DNA of 32,291 bases from contig NZ_JAJFAW010000039.1 of assembly GCF_020711255.1 (NCBI RefSeq), positions 1 through 32,291 on the forward strand, written 5' to 3'. The stretch is from Hymenobacter plasmatis. Lineage in GTDB: Bacteria > Bacteroidota > Bacteroidia > Cytophagales > Hymenobacteraceae. Of the stretch, positions 17,595 through 25,443 are shown in pieces. The notes beneath the pieces were generated by a model. The model saw only the letters and a list, made by a program, of their open reading frames with translations, was not told where the DNA came from and ran no database searches. The first letter of the stretch is position 1. Every line of letters begins with the position of its first letter. The position numbers were made by a program, and so were the translations under genes.

Positions 17595-18926
17595 TTACTG
17601 CACCGGGCCGCCGTCAACCGTTGACTCGATGGCCGCTTGCACGTTCACGGGCAGTTTCGAGAGCAGGTCGTAGCCCGTCGCGGCCTCAATGGCGTCGACC
17701 GTAGTGCGGTAGGTGCCCCAGTTCTGGTCGATGGTGTTGGTGTTGGGCAAGTCCACGGCGATGATACGGGTGGCCGCCGAAATCCGCGACACGTCGTTGT
17801 CGCCCACGGGCAGCACGACAATCACCTTCCAGGTGCGGTTGGGCACGGTGATGCGGCCGTTGTCGATGGTGTTGGTGACGCCGCCGTTGCTGCCGGTGCC
17901 CCCGATGCCGTAGCTGCCGCAGATGACGTACACCTCATTGCCCTGGCCCACCAGCGTGCGGGTATAGCCCTCCAAGTCACCCCAGGTTTGCTGGTTGTTG
18001 TTGGGGGCCTGCGGCATCATGTTGGTCATGAAGAACGTGGCCGAGTTGTTTTCAAGGGTTGAGGTGCGGTCGGCCGAAGGGCAGTTGTGGCCGCGGTCGA
18101 AGCCGGTACCTACGTAGCTGGTGCTTAGCACCTGATACCAGCCATCGGGCAGGGACGTATCGTTGCGGAAGTCATCTTGCCGGTCGGCCGAGCCGCGGTC
18201 CGAGATGTCGAGGTGCCAGCTCACCCAGTTGGGCTTGCCCTGGTCTCGGTTGTAGCCCACCGTATACTGGGGCTTCACCAGCAGGTAATTATTGGGGTAG
18301 CTGATGTCGGTGGTGGCACCGCTGGGGTTGCCCAGGGCCAGGTTGTCGTTATCGACCGACTGCTGGGCGCCGCCGAAGTCCGTCACGGCCACGTCGTCGA
18401 TGTTGAGCCGGGCCGGGCCGCCGGAGGTCTTGCGAATCTCAAACTTGACGTTGCCCGCGATGTTAACGGTAAAGGACACGGCCGTCAGGGCGCCGGTGGT
18501 AGTAAACACGGTGTTGCCCACCTTCGTCCACTTGTTGCAGTTGCAGGAGGCCGCCTGGGCCCACAGCTCCCAGCTGCTGCTGGCATCGGTGCCGTAGATA
18601 GCGTGCTGCACAGTGACGGAACCGGCCCCGCTCGGCAGGAAAAAGTCCATTGTGAGCTTGCCACTCTGCTGCAGCCGCACGGCCTGGGCGCCGTTGCGGT
18701 GGTCTTCGGGGGCGTTGCCGAGCACCGCATCGGTCAGCACCCAGTTGCCGGTGGCGAGGGCCACCGTACCGGCGGAATAGTCGGTTTTGGTGCCGGTGTC
18801 AAACGTCTCCTGCGTGAGGGCGGCCGGGGCCGGCCGGGCGGCGGGCCGGGCGGCGTAAACGACCTGAAATGACAGGCTCCAAAGCAGAAAAAAGGAGCGA
18901 AACGAAACGTGTAAAAATTTGGGCAT
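17595..18926 (-). CDS. Secreted DNA/RNA non-specific endonuclease with N-terminal beta-sandwich
   Basis: From the CAT at 18924-18926 the protein has 443 residues and begins with a normal signal peptide (MPKFLHVSFRSFFLLWSLSF..., ending VYA). A longer frame to 18971 exists, but its first 15 residues would spoil the signal. An N-terminal beta-sandwich of about 150 residues (about 37-185), of the kind often appended to Bacteroidota secreted enzymes, precedes the NUC/His-Me endonuclease domain (about 195-430). The catalytic motif is DRGHNCPSADR (His280); the metal-binding Asn lies in the TNMMPQAP...NQQTW region. It should cut DNA and RNA outside the cytoplasm, for nutrient scavenging or biofilm DNA. 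No T9SS domain is present. It lies 65 nt downstream of the large T9SS gene's start on the same strand, so it is transcribed first. Confidence 0.92.
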   Translation of the reverse strand: MPKFLHVSFRSFFLLWSLSFQVVYAARPAARPAPAALTQETFDTGTKTDYSAGTVALATGNWVLTDAVLGNAPEDHRNGAQAVRLQQSGKLTMDFFLPSGAGSVTVQHAIYGTDASSSWELWAQAASCNCNKWTKVGNTVFTTTGALTAVSFTVNIAGNVKFEIRKTSGGPARLNIDDVAVTDFGGAQQSVDNDNLALGNPSGATTDISYPNNYLLVKPQYTVGYNRDQGKPNWVSWHLDISDRGSADRQDDFRNDTSLPDGWYQVLSTSYVGTGFDRGHNCPSADRTSTLENNSATFFMTNMMPQAPNNNQQTWGDLEGYTRTLVGQGNEVYVICGSYGIGGTGSNGGVTNTIDNGRITVPNRTWKVIVVLPVGDNDVSRISAATRIIAVDLPNTNTIDQNWGTYRTTVDAIEAATGYDLLSKLPVNVQAAIESTVDGGPVQ

Positions 18927-19382
18927 GCACCGAAAAGTAAAAATGTGTGTCAACAAGTTCCGAAGGGGCAAAACGTTCTAATACAGCCATAAAGCTTTAT
19001 TAGGTATAAAACGAAGCGCATACGGCATTGTATGGAAGCTGGTTTTGTATCTATAAAACAACGGGATTGTATAAATATTCAATTTCAACAATAGCAAGTC
19101 CGTCCTGCGCCAGCACAGCTGGGTTTACGCTATCGGAAGGCGTTTTTTTATGCCCTAATCTTGTGCTTAAAAAGTAAGTTTTCCTCCGCCTAAACCGGGC
19201 ATTTGGCACCGAACCCCGGCTACTTTTGCGTCGTAAGCAAGCTGCCCAAAGCTGGGCTGAGCTCGTTCCCACAGAGGTGTTATTTTTTTGTTACTGAGAT
19301 TTTAAGTGGGGCTGTTGCCCGAATTTTATATCAATAATTTCTTGAAATAATTTTATTTAAGGGATTGCTGTCCCACCTATTC
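18927..19382. other. Divergent intergenic region, AT-rich
   Basis: About 450 bases between the minus-strand endonuclease and the plus-strand flavoprotein. Small open frames here (for example minus 19051-19272) have no recognisable product. The region holds the exact TAnnTTTG match at 19221-19228 and an A/T-rich block at 19284-19365. No RNA gene or repeat was found. Confidence 0.5.
19221..19228 (+). promoter_or_regulatory. Candidate -7 promoter element for the flavoprotein gene
   Basis: TACTTTTG fits TAnnTTTG exactly. A TTTG occurs 15 bases upstream (19202-19205), somewhat closer than the usual -33 spacing. It would give a leader of about 150 nt before the ATG at 19383. Confidence 0.4.
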
Positions 19383-20435
19383 ATGCAGGATATCTATCAG
19401 GTGCTGACTGTGCGCGAGGTGCACTCGCCCACGCCCCGGGCCCGGACGCTAGTGCTGGCGCCCCAGCCCGGCGAATCCCTGCGCTACGAGCCCGGCCAGT
19501 ACCTAACCCTGGTGCACCCGCAGTATGGAGGCGAAGTGCGCCGGTCGTACTCGTTCAACTCCACGCCGGTGCTGCACGAGCCGCCGGCCATCACGGTGAA
19601 GCGGGTCGACAACGGCTTGTTCTCGCGCTGGCTCGTCGACCAAATCCAGGTGGGCGACCAGGTGCACACCAGCGGCGTGGGCGGCTTCTTTACCCTGCCG
19701 GCTAACCCAGACGACTACGACCAGCTCATTCTGCTGGCGGCCGGCAGCGGCATCACGCCGATTTTCTCGCTGCTCAAAACCGCGCTTCATGCCCACCCTC
19801 ACCTGCGGGTGCTGCTGTTTTATAGCAACCGCTCGGCGGCCGAAACCCTGTTTCTGGTGGAGCTGGAGGACTTAGCTCAACGATTCCCCAGGCAGCTGCA
19901 TCTTGAGCTATTTTACAGCGACGACCCCTTGCTGTACCGTGCCCACCTCCACAAAGAGCTGCTCGAATCCCTGGTGAAGGAGCACGCTGCGCTTGTGCCC
20001 GACCGCACCTTGGCGTACCTCTGCGGACCGCTGAACTACATGCGCATGGGCACCTACGGCTTGCACGAGGCCGGCCTGCCGCTCAGCCACATCCGCCGGG
20101 AGCTGTTCTACACCGGGGCCGATGTGCGGGCCCCGGTGCTGCCGCCCGATACCGCGCCGCACCGCGTGCGGGTGCGGGCGCGCGGCCAGCTCCACGAACT
20201 ACTCGTGCAGTACCCCGACACCATTTTGCAGGCGGCCAAGCGCCAGGGCCTGCACCTGCCCTACAGCTGCGAGGTGGGCCAGTGCGGCAACTGCGCCGTG
20301 CGCTGCACCCAAGGGCGCGTGTGGATGGCCGCCAACGAAGTGCTGACCGACCGCGAGCTGGCCCGTGGCCTGGTCCTGACCTGCACCGGCTACCCCGTGG
20401 GCGGCGAAGTTGAGCTGGATTTTGACAGCCATTAA
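19383..20435 (+). CDS. FNR-type flavoprotein reductase with C-terminal [2Fe-2S] ferredoxin domain (PaaE-like)
   Basis: A 350-residue cytoplasmic electron-transfer protein. The N-terminal FAD-binding domain shows RSYSFNS (54-60). The NAD(P)-binding domain shows AAGSGITP (119-126) and CGPLNYM (214-220). The C-terminal plant-type ferredoxin domain has cluster ligands Cys296, Cys301, Cys304 and Cys334 (C-x4-C-x2-C-x29-C). Electrons would pass NAD(P)H to FAD to [2Fe-2S] to an unknown acceptor. The ATG at 19383 (MQDIYQVL) is preferred; an upstream ATG at 19365 adds six residues. It is 56 nt upstream of a siroheme-synthase/TSUP fusion gene, so electron supply to a siroheme enzyme such as sulfite reductase is an attractive but unproven role. 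PaaE of phenylacetate degradation has the same architecture, but no paa genes are nearby. Confidence 0.92.
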   Translation: MQDIYQVLTVREVHSPTPRARTLVLAPQPGESLRYEPGQYLTLVHPQYGGEVRRSYSFNSTPVLHEPPAITVKRVDNGLFSRWLVDQIQVGDQVHTSGVGGFFTLPANPDDYDQLILLAAGSGITPIFSLLKTALHAHPHLRVLLFYSNRSAAETLFLVELEDLAQRFPRQLHLELFYSDDPLLYRAHLHKELLESLVKEHAALVPDRTLAYLCGPLNYMRMGTYGLHEAGLPLSHIRRELFYTGADVRAPVLPPDTAPHRVRVRARGQLHELLVQYPDTILQAAKRQGLHLPYSCEVGQCGNCAVRCTQGRVWMAANEVLTDRELARGLVLTCTGYPVGGEVELDFDSH

Positions 20436-20467
20436 TGGATGGTTTCCTATGGGTATAATTTGGCTCA

Positions 20468-20488
20468 GCCGAAAGGCTCCCTTTCGGC
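20468..20488 (+). promoter_or_regulatory. Stable hairpin at the start of the siroheme/TSUP gene
   Basis: GCCGAAAGG (20468-20476) pairs perfectly with CCTTTCGGC (20480-20488) around a 3-nt loop, and ends 3 bases before the ATG at 20492. There is no T-run, so it is not a normal terminator. It sits just after a promoter-like TATAATTTG (20454-20462). It could hinder initiation at 20492, or be part of the leader if translation begins at the GTG at 20564. Confidence 0.45.
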
Positions 20489-20491
20489 CGG

Positions 20492-22057
20492 ATGCGGCTG
20501 CCAAGCCAGCCCAACGCCGTACCTTTTAGCCCCCTTGACCCATACTGCCCTCCCGCTCCCGTTGTGACCAACCCGAAATCGCCCCATGCTTCCCCGACTA
20601 CGGCCAATGCGCTGTTTCCGGTGTTCCTGCGGCTGGAGAAATTTCGGGTGCTGCTGGTGGGCGGCGGCAAGGTGGCCCTCGAAAAGCTCACGGCCATTCT
20701 GCACAACAGCCCCGAAACGGCCGTGACGGTGGTAGCGCCAGAGCCCCTGCCCGCGCTGCAGGCCTTGGTGGGCCAGCATCCGCGGGTGCAGCTCCACATC
20801 CGGGCGTATCAAGACGATGACTTGGAGGACCAGGATTTCTTGTTCGTGGCCACCGACGACGACGAACTTAACCACCGCATCAAAGCAGCGGCCGCCGCCC
20901 GCCACCTGCTCACCAACGTAGCTAACGCGCCGGATGCCTGTGACTTCTACATGGCCTCGGTGGTGCAGAAGGGCGATTTGAAAGTGGCCATCTCCACCAA
21001 CGGCATGCTGCCCACCGTAGCCAAGCGCCTGCGCGGCGTGCTGGAAGAAGCCCTGCCTGGCGAGCTACACTCGCTGCTGCAGCACATGACCGTCATTCGA
21101 ACCCGGCTCACCGGCGATTTCGCCAGCAGAATCAAGGCGCTGAACGCCGCCACGGCCGAGCTAGCCTATGGTCCGGCCTACGAGTCGCCGGCCACGGCCT
21201 ACTGGCGGCGCATCGCCACGGGCGCGCTGGTCACGTTTGCCCTGTTTATTCTCATCAACATTGCGTCTTACTACGTCACGCTGGCGCAGGTAGTGGCGCT
21301 GCTCAAGGGCTCCGGCACGTTTTATATGTTCGTGGCCGTCGGCTTCGCAGCTCAGTTAATTGACGGCTTGTTGGGGATGGGCTACGGGGTGGTGTCGGCC
21401 ATCAGCCTGATGTCCTTGGGGCTGAACCCGGTGGCGGTGAGCGCCAGCATCCATACGGCCGAAGTATTTGCCAGCGGGGCCTCGGGTTACCAGCACTACC
21501 GGTTTGGCAATGTCAACAAGCGCCTGTTTCGGGTCTTGCTGCTGCCCGGCGTGGCCGGCTCAATTAGCGGGGCACTGGTGCTTGCTCATTTCGGCGAGCA
21601 GTATGCCAATTGGGTGAAGCCGCTGTTGGCCGTCTATCTGCTGATATTGGGCATTCGCATCCTGAGCAAGGCGCTGCGCACGCATCAGCAAAAGCGGCGC
21701 AAAGTGAAGCACGCCGGCTGGCTGGCCGGGGCCGGCGGCTTCCTCGATTCCTTCGGCGGGGGCGGCTGGGGGCCGCTGGTAACCAGCACGCTCATTGCTA
21801 CGGGCCGCACGCCTCAATACGTCATCGGCACGGTGAGCCTGGTCGAGTTCTTTGTGACTTTCGCCAGCGCATTCACCTTCTTCACGCTCATCGGCATCTC
21901 GCACTGGCAGATAGTGGCCGGCCTGATTGTCGGCGGCGTGGCGGCGGCCCCAATTGCCGCCCGGCTGGCCGGGCGCATCCCTACCCGCTGGATGTTTCTG
22001 GGCGTTGGCCTGATGGTCATCTGCTGGAGCCTCTGGGCCCTGCGCAAGCTTTTCTAA
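20492..22057 (+). CDS. Fusion: precorrin-2 dehydrogenase (CysG N-domain) + TauE/SafE (TSUP) permease
   Basis: 521 residues in two parts. Residues about 40-220 match the N-terminal domains of siroheme synthase: Rossmann motif VLLVGGGKVALEK (53-65), VVAPE, and ATDDDELN, whose first Asp (122) aligns with the catalytic Asp of CysG. This domain oxidises precorrin-2 to sirohydrochlorin with NAD and inserts iron to give siroheme. Residues about 240-521 form a TSUP permease with about eight membrane helices and its paired glycine-rich motifs (QLIDGLLGMGYGVVS, LDSFGGGGWGPLV), a family that moves sulfite, sulfate or sulfonates. Joining siroheme synthesis to a sulfur-anion permease fits assimilatory sulfate reduction. 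The uroporphyrinogen methyltransferase half of CysG is absent and must be encoded elsewhere. The start is uncertain: ATG 20492, or GTG 20564 beyond the hairpin. Confidence 0.9.
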   Translation: MRLPSQPNAVPFSPLDPYCPPAPVVTNPKSPHASPTTANALFPVFLRLEKFRVLLVGGGKVALEKLTAILHNSPETAVTVVAPEPLPALQALVGQHPRVQLHIRAYQDDDLEDQDFLFVATDDDELNHRIKAAAAARHLLTNVANAPDACDFYMASVVQKGDLKVAISTNGMLPTVAKRLRGVLEEALPGELHSLLQHMTVIRTRLTGDFASRIKALNAATAELAYGPAYESPATAYWRRIATGALVTFALFILINIASYYVTLAQVVALLKGSGTFYMFVAVGFAAQLIDGLLGMGYGVVSAISLMSLGLNPVAVSASIHTAEVFASGASGYQHYRFGNVNKRLFRVLLLPGVAGSISGALVLAHFGEQYANWVKPLLAVYLLILGIRILSKALRTHQQKRRKVKHAGWLAGAGGFLDSFGGGGWGPLVTSTLIATGRTPQYVIGTVSLVEFFVTFASAFTFFTLIGISHWQIVAGLIVGGVAAAPIAARLAGRIPTRWMFLGVGLMVICWSLWALRKLF

Positions 22058-22390
22058 AGGCTGATAAGAAGCCTGAATAGAGAGCTGCCGTCATATAGAA
22101 AAACTGTCATGCAGAGCGGAGCGAAGCATCTCGCTCGCGCCTCTTGTCATGCAGAGCGCAGCGAAGCATCTTATCACCGTTGAACGAGTCGTGCTAGCCT
22201 GATAAGATGCTTCGCTGCGCTCTGCATGACAGGCGGTTAGGATTGAGGTAAAGATGCTTCGCTGCGCTCGGCATGCCGTTGTTAGTGGATAGGCGGCACG
22301 TCCTGAAGAACTATGCCCAATTAGGTTTACACTTGAGTTTCTGAAGCGCCCTGAGAACCTGCCATCAAGCAGCGCGCAGCCGGAATCAGC
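22058..22390. other. Repeat-filled convergent intergenic region
   Basis: About 330 bases between the convergent TSUP fusion and endonuclease genes. Most of the first 220 bases is the four-copy palindromic repeat cluster. The remaining 110 bases show no gene. No separate classical terminator was seen; the palindromes may serve as one. Confidence 0.5.
22106..22277. repeat. Cluster of four GTCATGC-family palindromic repeat arms
   Basis: Two forward arms (from 22106 and 22146, both beginning GTCATGCAGAGCG) are followed by two reverse arms (22200-22231 and 22251-22277, containing AGATGCTTCGCTGCGCTC). The inner pair, 22145-22176 and 22200-22231, is a perfect 32-bp stem with a 23-nt loop. The outer copies differ by a few bases. 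The arms share the core of the element at 12457-12546. Confidence 0.85.
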
Positions 22391-23245
22391 TCAATTTGTC
22401 GGGCCGGTATCCACTCGGGCTTCAATAGCTTTCTGGACGGCGGGAGCCACGGTCGAAAGAACATCCAGGCCCGTGGTAGCTTCAATGGCGTCTACCTTGG
22501 TTCGGTACTGGGCCCAGCTGGCATTCAGGCCATTGTCGTTGGGGATGTCGACGGCGATTACCCGCGTGGCACTGGTTACCCGGCTGGCGTCGTTGGTCCC
22601 GCTCGTGAGCACGACGACCACCTTCCAGCAGTGGGCGGGCACGGTGATGCGGCCTTGGTCGAGGGTGGTGGCGTAGCCATTGGCGCCGGTACCGCCGCGG
22701 CCGTAGCTGCCAGCTATAATGTAGAGTTCTTTGCCCTGGCCCACCAAGGTGCGGCAGTACTCTTCCAGGCTGGCCCAGGTCTGCTGGTTGAGGCGTGGCG
22801 CCTGCGGCATCATGTTGGTCATGAGGAACGTGGCCGAGTTGTCGGCTGCCGTTCGCGTGCGGTCGGCCGAGGGGCAGTTGTGGCCCCGGTCGAAGCCCGA
22901 GCCGCTGTAGCTGCTGGCCGTGGCCTGGTACCAGCCGGCGGGCAGGTCGGCATCGGGTCGGAAGTCGTCCTGCCGCGCGGCGCTGCCGAGCCAAGTGGCA
23001 TCCAGGTGCCAGCTCACCCAGTTGGGCTTGCCCTGGTCGCGGTTGTAGCCCACCACGTATTGGGGCTTCACCAGCAGGTAGTTATTCGGAAAGCCAGCAT
23101 CAGTGGTGGCCCCACTGGGGTTGCCTAGGGCCAGGTGTTCGGCCAAGCCGTCCTGTGGCGCTGGCTCCGCCGAGTCGCAAGCTGCGGCGCCGGCTAAAGC
23201 CAGCAGGAGCAGGCCGCAACGCAGCAGCTGGTGGGGCGCATTCAT
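22391..23245 (-). CDS. DNA/RNA non-specific endonuclease, probable lipoprotein
   Basis: 284 residues. A hydrophobic leader ends in LAGAAAC, with Cys23 as probable lipid-attachment site, although the lipobox is imperfect (Ala instead of Leu at -3). The rest is a NUC domain with DRGHNCPSADR (His122) and the metal-ligand region TNMMPQAP...NQQTW (Asn153). It is paralogous to the endonuclease at 17595-18926. Long stretches such as GNPSGATTD, NNYLLVKPQY and VGYNRDQGKPNWVSWHLD are almost identical, but the N-terminal beta-sandwich is missing. It probably degrades nucleic acids at the cell surface. It follows the M20 hydrolase by 35 nt on the same strand, so the two may be co-transcribed. Confidence 0.92.
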   Translation of the reverse strand: MNAPHQLLRCGLLLLALAGAAACDSAEPAPQDGLAEHLALGNPSGATTDAGFPNNYLLVKPQYVVGYNRDQGKPNWVSWHLDATWLGSAARQDDFRPDADLPAGWYQATASSYSGSGFDRGHNCPSADRTRTAADNSATFLMTNMMPQAPRLNQQTWASLEEYCRTLVGQGKELYIIAGSYGRGGTGANGYATTLDQGRITVPAHCWKVVVVLTSGTNDASRVTSATRVIAVDIPNDNGLNASWAQYRTKVDAIEATTGLDVLSTVAPAVQKAIEARVDTGPTN

Positions 23246-23280
23246 GGCCTAAAGGTACCTCTTACTGCCGAGCTTAGGGC

Positions 23281-24732
23281 CTAATCCCGGTAATTGAGCG
23301 CCGGTTTGCGGTCGCCCAGCAAGGGCTTGTATACATACGTGCCCACGTCATGCTTGAACTCGGTTTTGGCCTTCGCAAGCAACGCCGGGTCGCCAAAAAG
23401 GTCGATGGCAGTCAGCGTCATGGTTTTGGCAGCCACCATCATGCCCTTGGTGCCCACTTCGAGGCCGCTGCAGGCCACTGCCTGCCAGCTGTGGGCGGGC
23501 GTGCCCGGAATCCAGGTGGCGGCCTCCAGGCCCACGGTGGGCACCACGTAGCTCACGTCGCCCACGTCGGTGCTGCCACCGCCGTCGCGGGTGGTGAAGG
23601 GCGACACGCCGCCGGCCGTTTCCACGGCCGGTACGGCAAAACCCAGCGAGGCCTGGATTTGCTTGCCAAACGCCAGCTCCTCGGGGCTGTAGCGCACGCC
23701 GCCCACCTGCTCCAGATTGGCTTGCAGGGCGCGGGCCAGGGTTTCGTTGAGCAGCAGGTCGTGCGTGCCGCCAATGAGTTCGTAGTCCATGGTGGTGCCG
23801 GTGCCCAGCGCGGCCCCTTCGGCGGCTTTCACCACGCGGGCAAAGATGTCTTTCACGTTTTCCCGGTTGGGGTGCCGCACGTAGTAGTACACTTCGGCAT
23901 AATCGGGCACCACGTTGGGCGCTTTGCCGCCGTTGGTAATGACGTAGTGAATGCGCGTTTCCTGCGGCACGTGTTCGCGCATCATGTTCACCATGTGGTC
24001 CATGGCTTCCACGGCATCGAGCGCGCTGCGGCCCCGCTCCGGCGACATGGCCGCGTGCGAGGCCACGCCGTGAAAGCGGAACTTGGCCGAGGTGTTGGCC
24101 AGGTAGTTGTTCATCATGGCCCGGTTCTCGTTGCCCGGGTGCCAGTGCACCACGGCATCCACACCGTTGAACAGCCCGGCCCGCACCATGTACACTTTGC
24201 CGCTGCCGCCCTCTTCGGCGGGCGTGCCATACACCTTAATGGTGCCCCGCAGCTTGCCTTCCTGTAGCAGCTTCTTAATCTCAATGCCCGCGGCCACGCT
24301 GGCCGTGCCAAACAGGTTGTGCCCGCAGCCGTGTCCCGCATCCAGGCCCGCCACGGGCTTTTTCTCGGCCACGGCCTGCTGCGACAACCCGGGCAAGGCA
24401 TCAAACTCGGCCAGAACGCCGATAACCGGTTGGCCGCTGCCGTACGTTGCCACGAAGGCCGTGGGAATGTCGGCCACCCCGGCTTTCACCTCGAAGCCAT
24501 TGTCGCGCAAGGTCTTCTGCAGCAAGGCTGAGCTTTGGGTTTCTTTGTACCCCACCTCGGCAAAGCCCCAAATGCGCAGCGCCACCTGTTTGTAGTCGGT
24601 GTACTGAGCCTGCAGCTCCCGCAAGGCCTGCGCTTTAATGGATTTCAGCCCCTTAATTGGGGCGGGCGGCAGCGCCGGACGGGCCGCCAGCAGCCCAATA
24701 CCCAGCAGGCAAAAGATGGAAAGCTTTTTCAT
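23281..24732 (-). CDS. M20 amidohydrolase, AbgB-like, with signal peptide
   Basis: Metallopeptidase-family hydrolase of 483 residues, close to the length of p-aminobenzoyl-glutamate hydrolase subunit B. It cleaves an amide bond of an N-acyl amino acid or similar. Typical motifs are EFDALPGLSQ (109-118), GHGCGHN (133-139, ligands Cys136 and His138), the Glu pair in TPAEEGGSGK (173-174), HWHPG (His198) and a C-terminal His in GTPAHSWQ. The M20 dimerisation domain lies between about 210 and 330. An N-terminal signal peptide (MKKLSIFCLLGIGLLAARPA) indicates export, unlike cytoplasmic E. coli AbgB. No AbgA partner or AbgT transporter is adjacent. A near-consensus TATCTTG lies on the minus strand just upstream of the start. 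Confidence 0.92.
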   Translation of the reverse strand: MKKLSIFCLLGIGLLAARPALPPAPIKGLKSIKAQALRELQAQYTDYKQVALRIWGFAEVGYKETQSSALLQKTLRDNGFEVKAGVADIPTAFVATYGSGQPVIGVLAEFDALPGLSQQAVAEKKPVAGLDAGHGCGHNLFGTASVAAGIEIKKLLQEGKLRGTIKVYGTPAEEGGSGKVYMVRAGLFNGVDAVVHWHPGNENRAMMNNYLANTSAKFRFHGVASHAAMSPERGRSALDAVEAMDHMVNMMREHVPQETRIHYVITNGGKAPNVVPDYAEVYYYVRHPNRENVKDIFARVVKAAEGAALGTGTTMDYELIGGTHDLLLNETLARALQANLEQVGGVRYSPEELAFGKQIQASLGFAVPAVETAGGVSPFTTRDGGGSTDVGDVSYVVPTVGLEAATWIPGTPAHSWQAVACSGLEVGTKGMMVAAKTMTLTAIDLFGDPALLAKAKTEFKHDVGTYVYKPLLGDRKPALNYRD

Positions 24733-24851
24733 GGTAACGCTTCAAACAAGATAATGACTACCCGCGCCGGCCCCAGCGGCCATGGTTGAGCGAATGTAGC
24801 ACAACGGCCCTTTTACCAACCCGGCGCGGCCACGTGGGCACCCGTTGAGCC

Positions 24852-24885
24852 AAAAAAGCCTCGGCCGGAGAGGGCCAAGGCTTTT
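24852..24885 (-). terminator. Terminator downstream of the small exported protein gene
   Basis: AAAAGCCT-x-GGCC pairs with GGCC-x-AGGCTTTT (24854-24866 with 24873-24885), with one mismatch and a 6-nt loop. Read on the minus strand it is followed by a T-run and lies 28 bases past the stop of the 24913-25410 gene. Confidence 0.75.
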
Positions 24886-24912
24886 CAAATACTTAAGGAA
24901 GGCGAAGGCTGC

Positions 24913-25410
24913 TTATTTGCGAATCTGCTTAAGGCTGCGCTTCACTTGCTTGCGGGCGGTTTTGAGGTAAGCCTTGAGCTGCTGCTTGCGCGACACTACG
25001 ATGACCGTCGCATTGGCCAGGTTCACGGTTGAGCTGGAAGCTGCGGCGTTCAGGGTCATGGGCTCGTCGGCGTAGCCGGCGTAGGTGACCCGGGCGGCGA
25101 GGGGGCCCGCATTGGCCGGCACGTTGAACTCGAATTCGCCTTCGGCATTGGTCACGGCCATTTGCTTGGTGCCCGTCAGGATAACCACGGCGCCGGGCAG
25201 CACGCCGGCCGGGTTGGTGATTTTGCCCACCAGCGTCATCATTTTCGTGGGTTCGGTGGTCGGCGTTGGCGTGGTGGTGCTGTTACCCCGCGTGTTGGTC
25301 GACACAAAGCTGCGGTTGCTGGCAAAGGTGATTTGAGCGTGCGAGGTGGTGGCAGTCAGGGTTAAAAGGCAAGACAGAAAAGAGGCGGCGAGGACAGTAA
25401 AAGAGCGCAT
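24913..25410 (-). CDS. Small exported protein with a lone carboxypeptidase-regulatory-like domain
   Basis: 165 residues from the CAT at 25408-25410. This start gives a clean signal peptide (MRSFTVLAASFLSCLLTLTA, cleavage after SHA). A 12-residue longer frame would spoil it. After a Thr/Pro-rich linker (about 40-56), residues about 57-125 look like the carboxypeptidase-D regulatory beta-sandwich found at the N-terminus of TonB receptors (LVGKITNPAGVLPGAVVILTG, AEGEFEFNVPA). There is no plug, barrel or enzyme domain. The C-terminus is a strongly basic helix (KQQLKAYLKTARKQVKRSL). Function unknown; binding to an anionic surface or partner is possible. It has its own promoter candidate and terminator, so it is probably a single-gene unit. 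Confidence 0.85.
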   Translation of the reverse strand: MRSFTVLAASFLSCLLTLTATTSHAQITFASNRSFVSTNTRGNSTTTPTPTTEPTKMMTLVGKITNPAGVLPGAVVILTGTKQMAVTNAEGEFEFNVPANAGPLAARVTYAGYADEPMTLNAAASSSTVNLANATVIVVSRKQQLKAYLKTARKQVKRSLKQIRK

Positions 25411-25443
25411 GGTGGTGATGTTGGTTGCTTTGTTTGAACGATA

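Noticed and set aside
19051..19272. 73-residue minus-strand frame between endonuclease and flavoprotein
   Set aside because: No family resemblance, and it overlaps the likely promoter of the flavoprotein gene.
22106..22277. CRISPR array
   Set aside because: The repeats alternate in orientation and are not evenly spaced; palindromic intergenic elements explain them, and there are no cas genes.
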